Assembly (NCBI RefSeq): GCF_050948215.1
Contig: NC_135163.1
Location: forward strand, 3,596,001 to 3,660,000
DNA from: Halictus rubicundus
Taxonomy: Eukaryota > Arthropoda > Insecta > Hymenoptera > Halictidae
Reading direction: 5' to 3'
Length of the DNA stretch: 64,000 nt
Part shown: positions 22,751 to 33,432 of the stretch, in pieces
Numbering within the stretch: position 1 is the first letter of the stretch
Layout of the letters: each line of letters opens with the position of its first letter
The notes under the pieces: model-generated
Seen by the model: only the letters and a program-made list of their open reading frames with translations
What the model was told of the DNA's origin: nothing
Databases searched by the model: none
Translations under genes and position numbers: made by a program

Positions 22751-22937
22751 AAGGATATTGCTCCCTCTGATTATCATCTTTTCAGATCTCTGGAGCATTA
22801 TTTAAGAAATAAAACATTCACTTCTGTAGAAGATGTAAGGATGCACCATATTTTGCTTCACGGACCCTGGATTTCTATAAGAGGGGGATTGAAAATTTAC
22901 AGGAACTGTCCTTGATAATGATGGAGATTATATAATA
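22751..22937 (+). pseudogene. Mariner transposase, C-terminal fossil
   Basis: The plus strand translates as KDIAPSDYHLFRSLEHYL, then RNKTFTSVEDV. After a frame slip it reads FYKRGIENLQEL. This is the mariner C-terminus: the APSDYHLFRSLxHxL segment holds the third catalytic aspartate of the DD34D triad, and FYxxGIExLxxRW is the usual tail. Only about 60 codons remain, with at least one frameshift and no upstream HDN or WDxxG part. A TTAA MITE begins 7 bp downstream. Confidence 0.85.
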
Positions 22938-22943
22938 AATTAA

Positions 22944-23183
22944 CCCTTTGCACTCGAAGCAATTTTAACTCTAAAACGAAACGTTTCTTCCGACCTAGAA
23001 TATTTCCCTTCTATATATATTTTTTCATGCTATACATACGAAAATGTTGCAATGCACTCGTACAGTACTGAAATGTATAGCAATTTATTGAACACAAACA
23101 AATTTAATAATGTAAAAAATATTTTGAATAACGATACAGGAATTTTTAGTGGCGCCTTACAGTCGCCATTCGAGTGCTAAGGG
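22944..23183. mobile_element. TTAA MITE, CCCTTTGCACTCG family, intact
   Basis: TTAA at 22940-22943 and 23184-23187. Ends CCCTTTGCACTCGAAGC and CCATTCGAGTGCTAAGGG, 240 bp. The interior AAACGAAACGTTTCTTCCG and GTGGCGCCTTACAGTCGCC match the array at 12386-13206 closely. Confidence 0.93.
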
Positions 23184-23187
23184 TTAA

Positions 23188-24195
23188 GAAATGAAACCTT
23201 GAATTTACTACAAAGTTTGTTTTAGATTTCAAAATAATTGATTACTTACGGTTCCTCCTAATATAACTGGAACGTTACTCCAGCTGATTCTTGCATTGTC
23301 ACACGGTGCAACGAGAATCGTTTTCGCGTATTCTTTCGTGAACTTCTCGAGATGTAACGCACGCGGTTTTACTAGGCGCACCGATTCTATTATTTTTCCA
23401 CCAGCCTAATAATAGTTGCGGATACGAATATTTCGAGCAGATGAAGATGTCAGATCGTCCTCATCGCGTGAGCGGCGAGATTGATGGCCAGACAGCAACA
23501 GCGTCGGAAGAAACGACTATAAGAAGCTCGATTCGCGAAACACTCCGAAACAGAGCCGTGGATCTTGCATCGCTCTATCGGTCGAAGTTAAATTGCTGAA
23601 AAGTTCGCGGAAACGCGATCAACACGCGATCCGAGTACGTACAAAAATATACGTGACCGTTTCTTCTCGGATAACGTCAAGAGAACCGGGCAAGAACGTC
23701 AAGAGCGTAGATCCCCTTATTAAATCAATTTCCTGAATACTGGAAATATGTTGCCGGAAAATTGAAAAAGGATACGGCGGCGAACGCGGAGAAGCTTGTG
23801 TGTGTTCTCGCTCGCCGCGTTTATGCCAGCTGCATTTAATATACTTATTTCATATTCATACGCGTGGAATTTGAAAGTCAAAGGAAGAAAGTATTCGCGT
23901 ATGCTAAAGAGTTGCCACACCGTGGTCTTTTCCTATCTTTTTGTTTTCGGTTTCGCACAGCCGACGGGAAAGTTCCGACGCGAGACGGCGTAAATCGATA
24001 AGGCATTAGCAAATATGTATCGGGGAATGCTGGCACAACACCGAAACGGAAATGGAAAAGTTGCGAACTGCTCGCGGAGTTACGATTCTTTTTCCTGTGC
24101 CCGAACAAAAATGGAATCGCTTTCGAAACGATAACGGGGATAAAAGCACGCGTGACCAGACTGCCGGATGTCTGTGCATCTCTAGATTATCTTCA
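23188..24195. other. Non-coding stretch; no gene seen
   Basis: No repeat ends. The open frames of 60-88 codons overlap on both strands and have no domain. Confidence 0.45.
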
Positions 24196-24199
24196 TTAA

Positions 24200-24448
24200 C
24201 ATTAAACCTACCAAGCACCAAACATAAAAAAGTGAAACGTCTTATAGAAGGGACAAGATTGAATTTACTCAAACTTTGTACGATTTTTATTATAATAAGT
24301 TTATAATATATAAATTTAGAATAAATTTATTATAATAATGTCTGCTTGAATGAAGAAGCCAATTCAGTAATTTCCTCTGAAAACGTTTTTATAATTTTAA
24401 TAATTGTGGAATTCAATACCGGTTATTCTGAACGTGGCAGGTTTAGTG
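24200..24448 (+). mobile_element. TTAA MITE, CACTAAACCTRCCA family, intact
   Basis: TTAA at 24196-24199 and 24449-24452. Ends CATTAAACCTACCAAGCAC and GTGGCAGGTTTAGTG, 249 bp. It shares AACGTCTTATAGAAGGG and AATTTCCTCTGAAAACG with the copy at 15999. Confidence 0.9.
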
Positions 24449-24590
24449 TTAATAAATGAACGACTGTTGACACTAAATTTTTGCAGATTGCGTAATTTGT
24501 GAAACCTCTTCATCACGAAAATAAAATACCAACGTGTACATTCAAGCACAGAAAATTCATTTCTTTTTGCTCTTTATATGGGCCGGTATA

Positions 24591-24650
24591 TATAGAATAT
24601 ACTATAGAATATACTATAGAATATACTATAGAATATACTATAGAATATAC
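24591..24650. repeat. 12-bp minisatellite, five units
   Basis: Unit TATAGAATATAC repeated five times without interruption. Its translation on the minus strand gives a meaningless IVYS repeat. Confidence 0.95.
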
Positions 24651-24891
24651 TATATATAGAATACCATGATACAAGTGAAATAAATTGCTTACAAAGCAGT
24701 ACAAATAGCAAGAAAAAAAAAATAGATGAAATTACTTGATGACCAATTAGACTAATCCGCGATATTCTTTGCAGACAACAATTATACTTCTCAGCAGGAT
24801 GATGCTGTAATCCACACTGCGAAACAACAACGTTCTAATTTCGAAAAATGTGACGGTTGTGATTGGCCTGCTCGTTTTCCCGATTTGAATA

Positions 24892-25111
24892 CACTGAATT
24901 CTCGATATATGTCAGCAACACGGGTCTTGATGTCAATTATCTTCCAGGAGTGATTCTTTGATCCGTGCGAAACGTAGTAAAGGACAGCGATACTCGGCGA
25001 CTTAGGTGTCTCGAGCTTCTCGGTCCCTCACGGGGTATACCCCGCGGTGGTGGGGATAATTCCGCGACGTTTGTCATCCAGGCTTTGGCGACATATATAG
25101 AGAATTCACTG
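24892..25111 (-). mobile_element. CAGTG MITE, group A, intact
   Basis: TA then CACTGAATTCTCG (third base changed), closing with GAGAATTCACTG and TA; 220 bp. The centre has CACGGGGTATACCCCGCGG, the best preserved palindrome of the family here. The internal CTCGGCGACTTAGGTGTC is shared only with the copy at 28718, which lies in the opposite orientation. Confidence 0.92.
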
Positions 25112-25150
25112 TAGTCGTTCGTTAAAGAGTTGTAGGGATTAACTTTCTAA

Positions 25151-25213
25151 CCCTTTGCACTCGGAGCTACTTTAACTCGAGAAGCCAAACATTTCTTCCG
25201 ATCTAGAATATTT
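25151..25213 (+). mobile_element. TTAA MITE left end, truncated
   Basis: CCCTTTGCACTCGGAGC, then ATTTCTTCCGATCTAGAATA, as in the copies at 12386 and 22944. The preceding target reads CTAA, not TTAA, and no right end follows. Confidence 0.8.
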
Positions 25214-26310
25214 TATTTCAAGAAAAATATTTCAGGTAACAGGCAATGTAGTGAACGGTATGAAGTGTCTTTAGTTGACAACGCGTTCTTTGCGTGGTCG
25301 GATCGTCGTGAGCGACAGTACCAACGAGAAAAATCACGGAGCTTTCCTGTACTTTCTTCTGCCGGTTTGAGCGCGAGCGGTATTCTTTGACTGTGGAAGA
25401 GTTTCGTAGTTCTCTGGTACAACCGGGAACAAATTCCTCGGCGTACGGAGCCACTTAAGGGAAGAAAAGGGGAAAACCTGGAGGCACGATTGATCGTTCT
25501 CATACACGAAGACGAACGACGAATTCTTTCGGCGCGGGTTTGCGGCGGGCCGGATGCGCCACGGTAGGAAATGTAACGTGTGCTGCACTCGTGCTCGCGA
25601 TACAGTCTGCCGCCGATGAATGAAATAGAAATAGACGATTGCGAACGAATTGCTTCTTCCGCCGACCGAGTTACGATCGTTTCAATCTCGCCGGTGATCC
25701 GCTCGCTGAATTTCTGGGTTAATTCGCGAATACCGTCCGCCGTAATGGCGCGATTATTTATCTTCTAATCTGGCTTCCACGGTTGCGCCGCGCGCGCCCA
25801 GTCCTGAATAAATAACATTAACCAGCTTTTTCTGCTACCGTTAATAGCCGAACGGGGAATAGGACGGAATAAGTCCTGGAATTTTAAGCGAATCTTCTAC
25901 CCTTTTCACTCTGATTTAAAAGTTTCCCTCGGCGAAACTGTGTAGCACTCGCAGTTATCCGCCAAGTGGCTGTAAACATTTCAGTTTCACCATCTTGCGG
26001 ATTTTATTCTGGCCAGACGATTTTGAACTTTCCGACGCGACTGCACTTACCACAACAAACGAACCTAACTGAAAACAGCGGATTGCTTGAAAGAAACTTT
26101 GAGCAGCCGGATGAGGAGGTCAAAAGTGTCCCCAAATTGAATTTGCACAATGGGCCATTCGATAGCTTATCCGAAGAAAATACTTTGTGCCAATTTTCAA
26201 CCCTGTATGTCGACACGGGGGTTAGTAACAGGGTGACGAAGAAAATCAGGTAATTTCTTTTATCCTCTTCAATCGAAAATTATGAAAAAAATCAGGCGTA
26301 TTTTAGCTTT
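25214..26310. other. Non-coding stretch; no gene seen
   Basis: The 25966-26253 frame (95 codons) is free of repeat sequence and AT-moderate, but I recognise no domain and no splice signals frame it clearly. Confidence 0.4.
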
Positions 26311-26437
26311 TACAATACACATCTATGAATTTTTTCAGAATTTTTAGCTTCGAATCCGAATTTTAAGAAATAAATGAAATTTTTAACTGCCGATTTCTTG
26401 TAGAAGTTAGGAGATACAGATGTTTTTACAGTTTTAG

Positions 26438-26607
26438 TTATAATTTTTTCAGATTTTTCATAGTGGGGGCACATGGTTACAAAAATAGCAAACAGCTATT
26501 TCTTAACTTTTCCATGCCCGTACAAATATCATATTCATATGAATAGCGGTTTTTGATTTCTTTTATTATACTATGTGCCCCACTATGAAAAATCTGAAAA
26601 AATTATA
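26438..26607. mobile_element. 170-bp inverted-repeat element
   Basis: The left arm TTATAATTTTTTCAGATTTT plus CATAGTGGGGGCACAT is mirrored by ATGTGCCCCACTATG plus AAAATCTGAAAAAATTATA. The arms are about 35 bp and nearly perfect. No target duplication is certain. Confidence 0.75.
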
Positions 26608-26613
26608 TGTTAA

Positions 26614-26850
26614 CCCTAGGGTGGTCGCGCGAATTTTCGTAACGCCCGTGGTCTTGATATCACAAACCTTATTTCTCACTAAAAATGTCACTGGGTTCAA
26701 ATAACAAGACACATATAATGCATTGTTTTTAATTCAGAAGGAATAGAAGTACAATAATGGACATTATTACATATTCATGAATAAACAATCTCTCCTTCGG
26801 TTCTGAGTCAATAAAGTCGGTCTGTGAGACCGGGCGCGACCACTCTAGGG
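26614..26850. mobile_element. TTAA MITE, CCCTAGGGTGGTCGCG family
   Basis: TTAA at 26610-26613 and 26851-26854. Ends CCCTAGGGTGGTCGCGCG and CGCGACCACTCTAGGG, 237 bp. The only copy of this family in the window. CCC ends and TTAA suggest piggyBac-type mobilisation. Confidence 0.92.
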
Positions 26851-26990
26851 TTAACAACCATAACGAGATGCTAAAATTCTAAAAATATAAACGTATTATC
26901 TCATAACTTCCTCATAATTTCTTTTATTTCTTGAAATTGGGTTTCGAAGCTAAACATTCTGAAAAAAATTAATAGATGTGCATTATAAAT

Positions 26991-28717
26991 GCAAGAATGT
27001 ATGATTGCCATAAGATTAGCGATTAGTCTCGCGAGTGTTGAAGTGGAGAACGTTAGAAAAATATTTAAACAACAATTCCGTGACAGGAACATTCGAGATC
27101 GAAGAAGAACGACGAACCTCGAAAAATGCAGTTTTTATTCGGCACATTTTCCCCGTCTACGTGCCGGAGTACGCATTTATTTTACGCAGAACTGGGTTGC
27201 AATTCGACTGAAACAAAAAAAAAAAAAAAACGAAGAAAAAAGGAAAAAAAAAATCGTTTCCGAGAGAGTCCGCGCGATTGTTCGTGCTCCTCGCTTCAAT
27301 TTCGCCGATTCTTGGATCGCCCGGAGCTCGACGGAATAATTTTAATCGTAGCCAGCGACAAATATTTTCGTCGTCCAATACCGTCCTATAAATTCCGCTC
27401 GGTAGAATAGCCTGGCGGTGTCCATTGTGTCGGCGTTATCAACGGACTCGGGGCTCGATCGGCTTACGTTCAAGGTACGCCCGCGATGTCGGCTCGTCGT
27501 CGCTCGGAATTAATTCTTCGTTTGATCGGGATCGTTCAATTAAATCGTACGTGCCTCGGCTCGTCCGCGTCGGCCTCCCGCCGGTTATCGAGAAATTTTT
27601 CGATTAGACGAGAAACTCGCTCTCTCTCTCTCTCGACCGTTCTTCGGCCGGAGGAATAAAAATGGAAACAGATACGGCGATCCGGAATCCGGTTAGAAGA
27701 ATGATCGGGTTGGAACGGGCAAATAAAAGACAGAACGGAAAAGGGGATCGCGAGGGAGAGAAACGATAAGGCGAAACTTTTTCCCTCGAAACCGTCACAT
27801 TTTGTTTTCGCTCGTCCGAGGAGGAGGACTCGGTCCCTTTAATTACGTCGGCGACGAAAGACGAATCTCGACGGAGAAGGAGAGCACGGTTCTCCGATTC
27901 GAAAGTCGCGAGAATCGGCTCGGCCCGGCCCGACCCGACCCGACCCGGCCCGGCTGGGTTCATCAACTTCAGATTAATAGCCCTCCTACTCCGAAGCGTT
28001 GTTTCAAACCCCCCTACCGATAAACTTTTTCCGTGATTAATCGCGAGCCGGTCTACGTGCTCCAAACATCTACGGGCTTTCCGTTCCGATCGGGGGACAG
28101 AGCACTTTCCTCGTGAAATTCACCGGCGACGTCACGATCCTCGATCCCGTGCATCTTGTCCGTTTAATTGAACAGTTTCGTTCCACGGCCACTCGACATC
28201 TCGTAGTTTCGTGGCCTGTTCGATTTGACGTTGCACCCTCCTCCTCCCCCCCCACCCCCGACGACGTCAACCTACTTCGAGAGGCCACTCGCTCGATCTC
28301 GAAAGTCTTTAAACTTTTGAAACTCACGGGCGTGCTACGGGGCCGTACAAGTTCTCTCGACAGGTACGCCCGACTACTTAAGAGAATCGTTTTGTGCCCC
28401 GTGTGTCCCGCCGCCTCGGGGGCTGTGACGTCGATGATTATTCGAGTGTTTGCGAAAATATTGCGACCCGAAGAATCCACTCCGTGAACTCGTAAATCGC
28501 CTGGGCCGATGGAATCATTTCAATTGATACGAGGCACCGCGCCCGTGATATATCGTCCCGAGCTGTTCGCCCGGGCTCGAAAGTCTCCAAACTTTTCGAA
28601 CTCTCGGCATGATGTAAAGCGTGCAAGTTCCTCCTGGTGGAAACGCTTCACTGCTTAAGGGGGTCTTCCGGTCTACGGTGCCGCACGAAATAATAGAACA
28701 TTCCATACATTTGAATA
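26991..28717. other. CpG-rich non-coding stretch
   Basis: A-rich run at about 27210-27250. A (CCCGA)n-like run lies at about 27919-27953 and a short (TC)n near 27621. Frames on both strands at 27604-28487 are open together for over 100 codons, which reflects GC-rich sequence; no domain. Confidence 0.45.
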
Positions 28718-28912
28718 CACTGATTTCTCTATATATGTCGCCAAGGCCTGGATGATAAACGTCGCGGATTTATCCCCACCGCCGCGGCGTATACCCTGTG
28801 AGGGGCCGAGAAGCTCGAGACACCTAAGTCGCCGAGCATCGCTGTCTGAATCACTCCTGCACGATAAATGACGTCAAGACTCGTGTTGCTGACATATACC
28901 GAGAATTCACTG
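28718..28912 (+). mobile_element. CAGTG MITE, group A
   Basis: TA then CACTGATTTCTCT. The right end GAGAATTCACTG is followed by TG, so that target base is changed. 195 bp, L to R. It shares CACCTAAGTCGCCGAG with the oppositely oriented copy at 24892. Confidence 0.9.
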
Positions 28913-28940
28913 TGAAGCGATCAGAATTTTATGGAATTAA

Positions 28941-29381
28941 CCTGTTAACCGGGGAATTCCCTTTTTAATTACGCAGCAAATAAGGGGCGCGAACTCTTTC
29001 ACTAGGACGTGTAAATACGTGACGGAGGATGTAATTTCATGTTGCTGATGACAAATTTACGGCAGTTATTTATTTTATTTTATTTATTTATTTTACATAA
29101 TGTAATAGATTAAATGTATTTTATTTTATTTTATTATATTGTATTTATGGCGAGCGGTATGGCGAGCGTTATAGTTGATTTGTTATATTTTATTTTATTT
29201 TGATATATTGTTATTATTTTATATTTTTAGGTCCGTTTTTTTTTTTAGGTTATTATGCGTATGATATTGAAAAGCGACAAGTAGCTCTCTCTCTCTCTAT
29301 CGGTGTAACTAGGGGTATGCGATGTTGCGAGTGGAAGGAGATGAGATGTAATAGGATTGTAACCCTGAGGGGAACAATAAA

Positions 29382-29433
<52 letters not shown>

Positions 29434-29633
29434 ATTTCATATTATTTTTTTTTAATTTATGCTTAAAATAAATGAAAAGACTATGAAATATATATTTTTT
29501 CGTTTATTTATATATAAAGCACAAAGGAGAATACAAAATTACAAACAAATAGAAAAGGACGTATTCATATGTCCTACCCGTACCCGATATTGTTAACGTT
29601 TGACGTATTTATACGTCCCGCTCGGTTAACAGG
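28941..29633. mobile_element. TTAA element, CCTGTTAACCG ends, 693 bp
   Basis: TTAA at 28937-28940 and 29634-29637. Ends CCTGTTAACCGGGG and CTCGGTTAACAGG are inverted repeats of about 11-13 bp. The interior is AT-rich with TATTT-type low complexity (29055-29230) and a long (AT)n at about 29385-29431. It has no transposase frame. Confidence 0.85.
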
Positions 29634-29637
29634 TTAA

Positions 29638-30584
29638 GAATGGTTTTAAGATCACCATGAAAGATACAAAGAAATAATTTATGAATTATTTTGACAGCAT
29701 TGGTTTATACCATCTGTTCGACTCCAATCTGAGTCACTGCCACTAGACCCGAACAAGTACGTCGGTAAATTATTTTTAATGAACCGAACGCTGTATATGG
29801 AACGCGGCAGCTCGGCATGGGTTAAACGAGGCGTTCCCGTTTCGTTCCTTCTTCTAGTTCAGTCTGTCAGGAGCGAGCATAGCATTTCTCAGAAGTGGTT
29901 CAAGAAAAGTGTCAACGCGCGTCGAGAGTCGGTTTTCTGTGTCGCCCGGGAGCAGCCTCGCGTCGATATATTCTGCAGAGCGTATTTCTTAAAAATCAAT
30001 GACCCGAAAACGAAAGATATATTTATTGGCATCACGCGAGGCCAACCGGCGTGCACTTTCAGATAAACTCCCTTTCGGATACAGGGCTACACGGGCGCCA
30101 TAACGGCGAACACTTTCCGGAGATTGTGCCGGGGGTAGGCTCTCGGCCTCGGATAAATTTCGTACGGCCCTACCCGACGATTTTCCATCGGAAATTTCGT
30201 CGGGAACGACATTACTACCTCCTATGTTCGCCGTCTTATTGAGCTACTGCTCCGCGAACGCATTACCCTACTTCCGGAGTTTAAGTAAAATTTAATGTCA
30301 GACCTCGACGATCCGAACGGGAAAACGGTAGAGATTGTTGTTTCGTATGCAAACGTTTTCGTTTCGTATTACATCGTAGCGCGGACGATTCGCCGGTTTT
30401 ATTTAAATTAATCGACTTACCGGATTATTCAATTAAATTAAAACGAGCTTGCTTTAAACGGCCCGCGATGCTATCCAGATCTATGTTACGACGGCCGACC
30501 TGTCGTAAAATGTCCGCACCAGCGAGCTAATTAAACGAGGTGTTATCCGACGGAACGCTTACCTGGTACGCCGACAAATTACAA
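29638..30584. other. Non-coding stretch; no gene seen
   Basis: No repeat ends recognised. The 29779-30066 frame (95 codons) has no recognisable domain. Confidence 0.4.
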
Positions 30585-30586
30585 TA

Positions 30587-30780
30587 CAGTCATTTCTCGA
30601 TATTTGTCGCAAACGCCTCGATGATAAACGTCGCGGAGTTATCCCCACCACCGCGGGATGTACCCCGCGAGGGCACACAAAGCTCGATACTCCCCGGTAA
30701 ACATAGCAGGGCTCGGGTATGTCTCCTGGACGATATATGACGCTGGCAACGCGTCGTTGACATATATCGAGAATTCACTG
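30587..30780 (+). mobile_element. CAGTG MITE, group A, intact
   Basis: TA, CAGTCATTTCTCG on the left; GAGAATTCACTG, TA on the right; 194 bp. It shows the full order: ATATTTGTCGC, GTCGCGGAGTTATCCCC, CCGCGGGATGTACCCCGCG, AAACATAGCAGG, GTCTCCTGGACGATATATG and GTTGACATATATCG. A good reference copy for the family. Confidence 0.93.
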
Positions 30781-30833
30781 TACCGCGAATTTACAATTAT
30801 TACCTTTTAAATTATACTTTCTTCCCCTTATAA

Positions 30834-31061
30834 CACTTTGACTGCCAAACTAGAAACCTAAAAAATTCCATAATATCGAAGTAAGTTATTGAATGAAATA
30901 AAAATTGAAAAAAATTATGGTATTGAGTAGTCCTCCAACTTACTCGCATTTTACAGATCGCAATCAAATTTGGCACGAGGAGTATATTAACGTAAAAATT
31001 CATTTTGAAATCCGGACGAATAATTCCGTCACCCACATATGGTTGATATGGCAGTCAAAGT
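30834..31061 (+). mobile_element. TTAA MITE, CACKTTGA family, eroded target
   Basis: CACTTTGACTGCCAAACTAG on the left and ATATGGCAGTCAAAGTA on the right. The left flank is ATAA, so one target base has changed. The interior (CCTCCAACTTACTCGC, ACAGATCGCAATC) matches the copies at 13251 and 35909. Confidence 0.8.
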
Positions 31062-31062
31062 A

Positions 31063-31844
31063 CCGATGTTCAGCTTTAAAAATTTCCTCGCGCACGCAAT
31101 CAATGTTTCTTCCCCTTAAAAGGTTAGGTGAAATACAAATGGGTTCCATATGAATTGATAACTTCGCTTGTGAGAGAGTGAAGGACGCAGAATTTCCTAA
31201 GGCAGCATGTGTTTGCTTTCTCGGTTTGAGAGAAAGAGTTTCCCGCATAAAATCATGACGCACGATGAAAATCAGTCGCACATGACAACGCGAAACGAAG
31301 AAAATCACGGTTTAGCCCCGGAGTACCCTTCACGTGCACAGGTGAAATACCCGTGCATAGACAAGAAGGAAAATAGAGTTTGGTGGCGAGATATGGAAAC
31401 GCAGCGTGCTAGAATAAATATTGGAAAGGGGCTGCGAATTATGCGAGGCTGGAAGGTGAATGTAAGAACGTATGCTGCTGAAATGTAGACTTCGAGGCGC
31501 AAGGTGCGAAAGTCGAAAACGTAGTCGGTTGCAGGAGAAAAGCAAAAGAAGTAACAACATGTCTGAGAGAAGTAGAGAATAAAGAAACGAATAAAAAATG
31601 TGAATAATAGCGCGGGCGAAAGCATGTGTGGATGGGTGAACGGGGGGAGATTGGATATAAAATTTTACATGTTGCAAGTGCAATTGTCTTTCGGGCTTGC
31701 ACGTATATGCGGATGTAAAGCAGCAACAGAATTAATTTTTATCCACGAATTTATTATCCACGAAATTCAAAATATTGAAAAAAAAATATAATATAATTTT
31801 AATTTTTGTGAGAGGGAGTTTTCGTAGAAATATTTGTTCTTTTT
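31063..31844. other. Non-coding stretch; no gene seen
   Basis: The minus-strand frames at 31305-31726 overlap in three phases and are Ser/His/Phe-rich; no family is recognisable. Confidence 0.4.
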
Positions 31845-31848
31845 TTAA

Positions 31849-32084
31849 CACTAGGTTTACGGGACCAAAAATGACGGGTTCTATAATAGTATTTTTAATT
31901 TAAAATTACTGAGATTCTAAGGATGCATGCATGAGAAATTATTCAGCAAATTTTATTTCTCTGGGTATGCGTTGTTTTAAAAATATTTCTAAAAATGTGG
32001 GTAGCGCGTTCTCGTGATTTTGATAAAGTAATGCAAAATGGTCACTTATGCTAGACACTTATGTTAAGTGCCACTTAACACTAA
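31849..32084 (+). mobile_element. TTAA MITE, CACTAGGTTTACG family, right end worn
   Basis: TTAA at 31845-31848, then CACTAGGTTTACGGG. The interior GGATGCATGCATGAG and GGGTATGCGTTG match the copy at 63348. The right terminus is not recognisable. It runs up to the TTAA at 32085 that begins the next element. Confidence 0.7.
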
Positions 32085-32088
32085 ACCT

Positions 32089-32244
32089 GCCACGGTCAAA
32101 ATGACTCTATTTTCCTCAATTATTGAAATTATAAAAACGTTTTCATAGGAAACTATTGAATTGTACAAAGTTTAAGTAAATTCAATCCCCTCCCTCCTAT
32201 AAGGCGTTTCACTTTTAAATGTTTTGTGTTTGGTAGGTTTAGTG
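32089..32244 (-). mobile_element. TTAA MITE, CACTAAACCTRCCA family, short
   Basis: TTAA at 32085-32088 and 32245-32248. Ends CACTAAACCTGCCACGG and TGGTAGGTTTAGTG. 156 bp, shorter than the 201-249 bp copies and in reverse orientation relative to them. Confidence 0.9.
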
Positions 32245-32248
32245 TTAA

Positions 32249-33184
32249 ATTTGTTGATTTTGCCCAATTTTACTGTGCGACGCGGTGGAAGGGTTAACTA
32301 AAAGAAACAAGAATTTAATTTTCATTAAATAAAGCAGAATGAAACGAGTGGTTAACGACCTGTAAACCGTAAACCGTGATTGGACGCTAAACAAATATAA
32401 AAATAGCGGGGCAGCGTACTAAATATCGAGGAGTACACTCGATCGTCAATTTCTCATAAACCGTTCGGAGGCTCTCCCGTGTGATGCACCCGACGAAAAT
32501 ATTTCAGCGATACATGCAGCATGCATGTATGCGCTTTATGCCGCAACGGCAAGCCTCGGTAGCTTTATCTGCTTTCCGGATCGTTTGGTGAACAGGCCAT
32601 TTTCGTTCGCTTCGGAGCCGAGGGTAGGGGTGGGGGGTGGGGGTTTAAAGAGCCGCGACACGTGAACAAACTTGCGGGGCGCGAGGCACGAGCGGAATTC
32701 GTGTAAGCGATAATCCGCGGGCGAAACTTCTTCGGTGTCGGTGTGCACACCGTGATTCCGGAAACGTCTTGCGAGCTATGCAACGCGAAAACGAGACCGA
32801 CTTCCGTTCGGCGGCGAAATTTTCGCCGACACACTTTTTCATCTCAACTCTAACCGGGACACAGTGTCGAGCGGCCCGCGGAGAAAAAGAAAGAAGAAAA
32901 CGCGAGAAAAGACAAGAAAAGACAGGGAAAAGAAAACGAGGAAAAGTCGAGCGAAGACACTCGGCGAGAGCGACGTGCTGCGGCTTCGAATTTCGGTGGT
33001 CGTTCGATAAAAGCACGCTTTCGGGGCTCTAGACGCTCTTACGCGCGGAACGGCCACTTAGCGAGCCGACTGCGTGCTCGCGCGTTTCTTTCCTCGTCAA
33101 CTCGTCATTCTAATCACATGTACGCTGAGTTGTGTAAACGTTTGTATGTTATTTAACACTTTTGCGCGTTCTCGGAAGGGTCTT
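32249..33184. other. CpG-rich non-coding stretch
   Basis: 32530-33110 is CpG- and purine-rich with overlapping frames on both strands. No domain and no repeat ends. Confidence 0.45.
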
Positions 33185-33187
33185 TGA

Positions 33188-33432
33188 CACGTTAACTGCC
33201 ACGTCAGTCACGTATGACTGATAGTGATGTTTGACTAGGTTTAGAAATTCATTTTTATTGTGACATATCCAGATAAACCGAATTTTATTAGGATCTTTAA
33301 AATTCAGAAGGGTTAAGACAACAGCATCGCCTATAATACATTTTAAATTTCTAGTTTCGGTTTTCGTTAATTAAATTACACTGATTTTGTGAGAATCTCT
33401 GGGATTGATTTTTGGCACTTGACGTGTTAATA
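33188..33432. mobile_element. TTAA MITE, CACKTTGA family, degenerate
   Basis: ACACGTTAACTGCCACGTC on the left and TTGGCACTTGACGTG followed by TTAA on the right. The interior ATTAGGATCTTTAAAATTC resembles the copy at 13251. The left TTAA is lost. Confidence 0.65.

Larger units (their letters stand above)
26311..26990. mobile_element. Foldback element containing two further insertions
   Basis: The left arm ACACATCTATGAATTTTTTC, with TTTAGCTTCGAATCC, is mirrored at 26920-26985 by GGGTTTCGAAGCTAAAC and AATAGATGTGCAT. Between the arms lie a smaller foldback (26438-26607) and a TTAA MITE (26614-26850). The terminus and target duplication of the outer element are unclear. Confidence 0.65.

Noticed and set aside
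24591..24650. Repeated IVYS peptide on the minus strand
   Set aside because: Translation of a 12-bp minisatellite.
27604..28487. Frames over 120 codons on both strands
   Set aside because: GC-rich, CpG-rich sequence with few stops; no domain on either strand.
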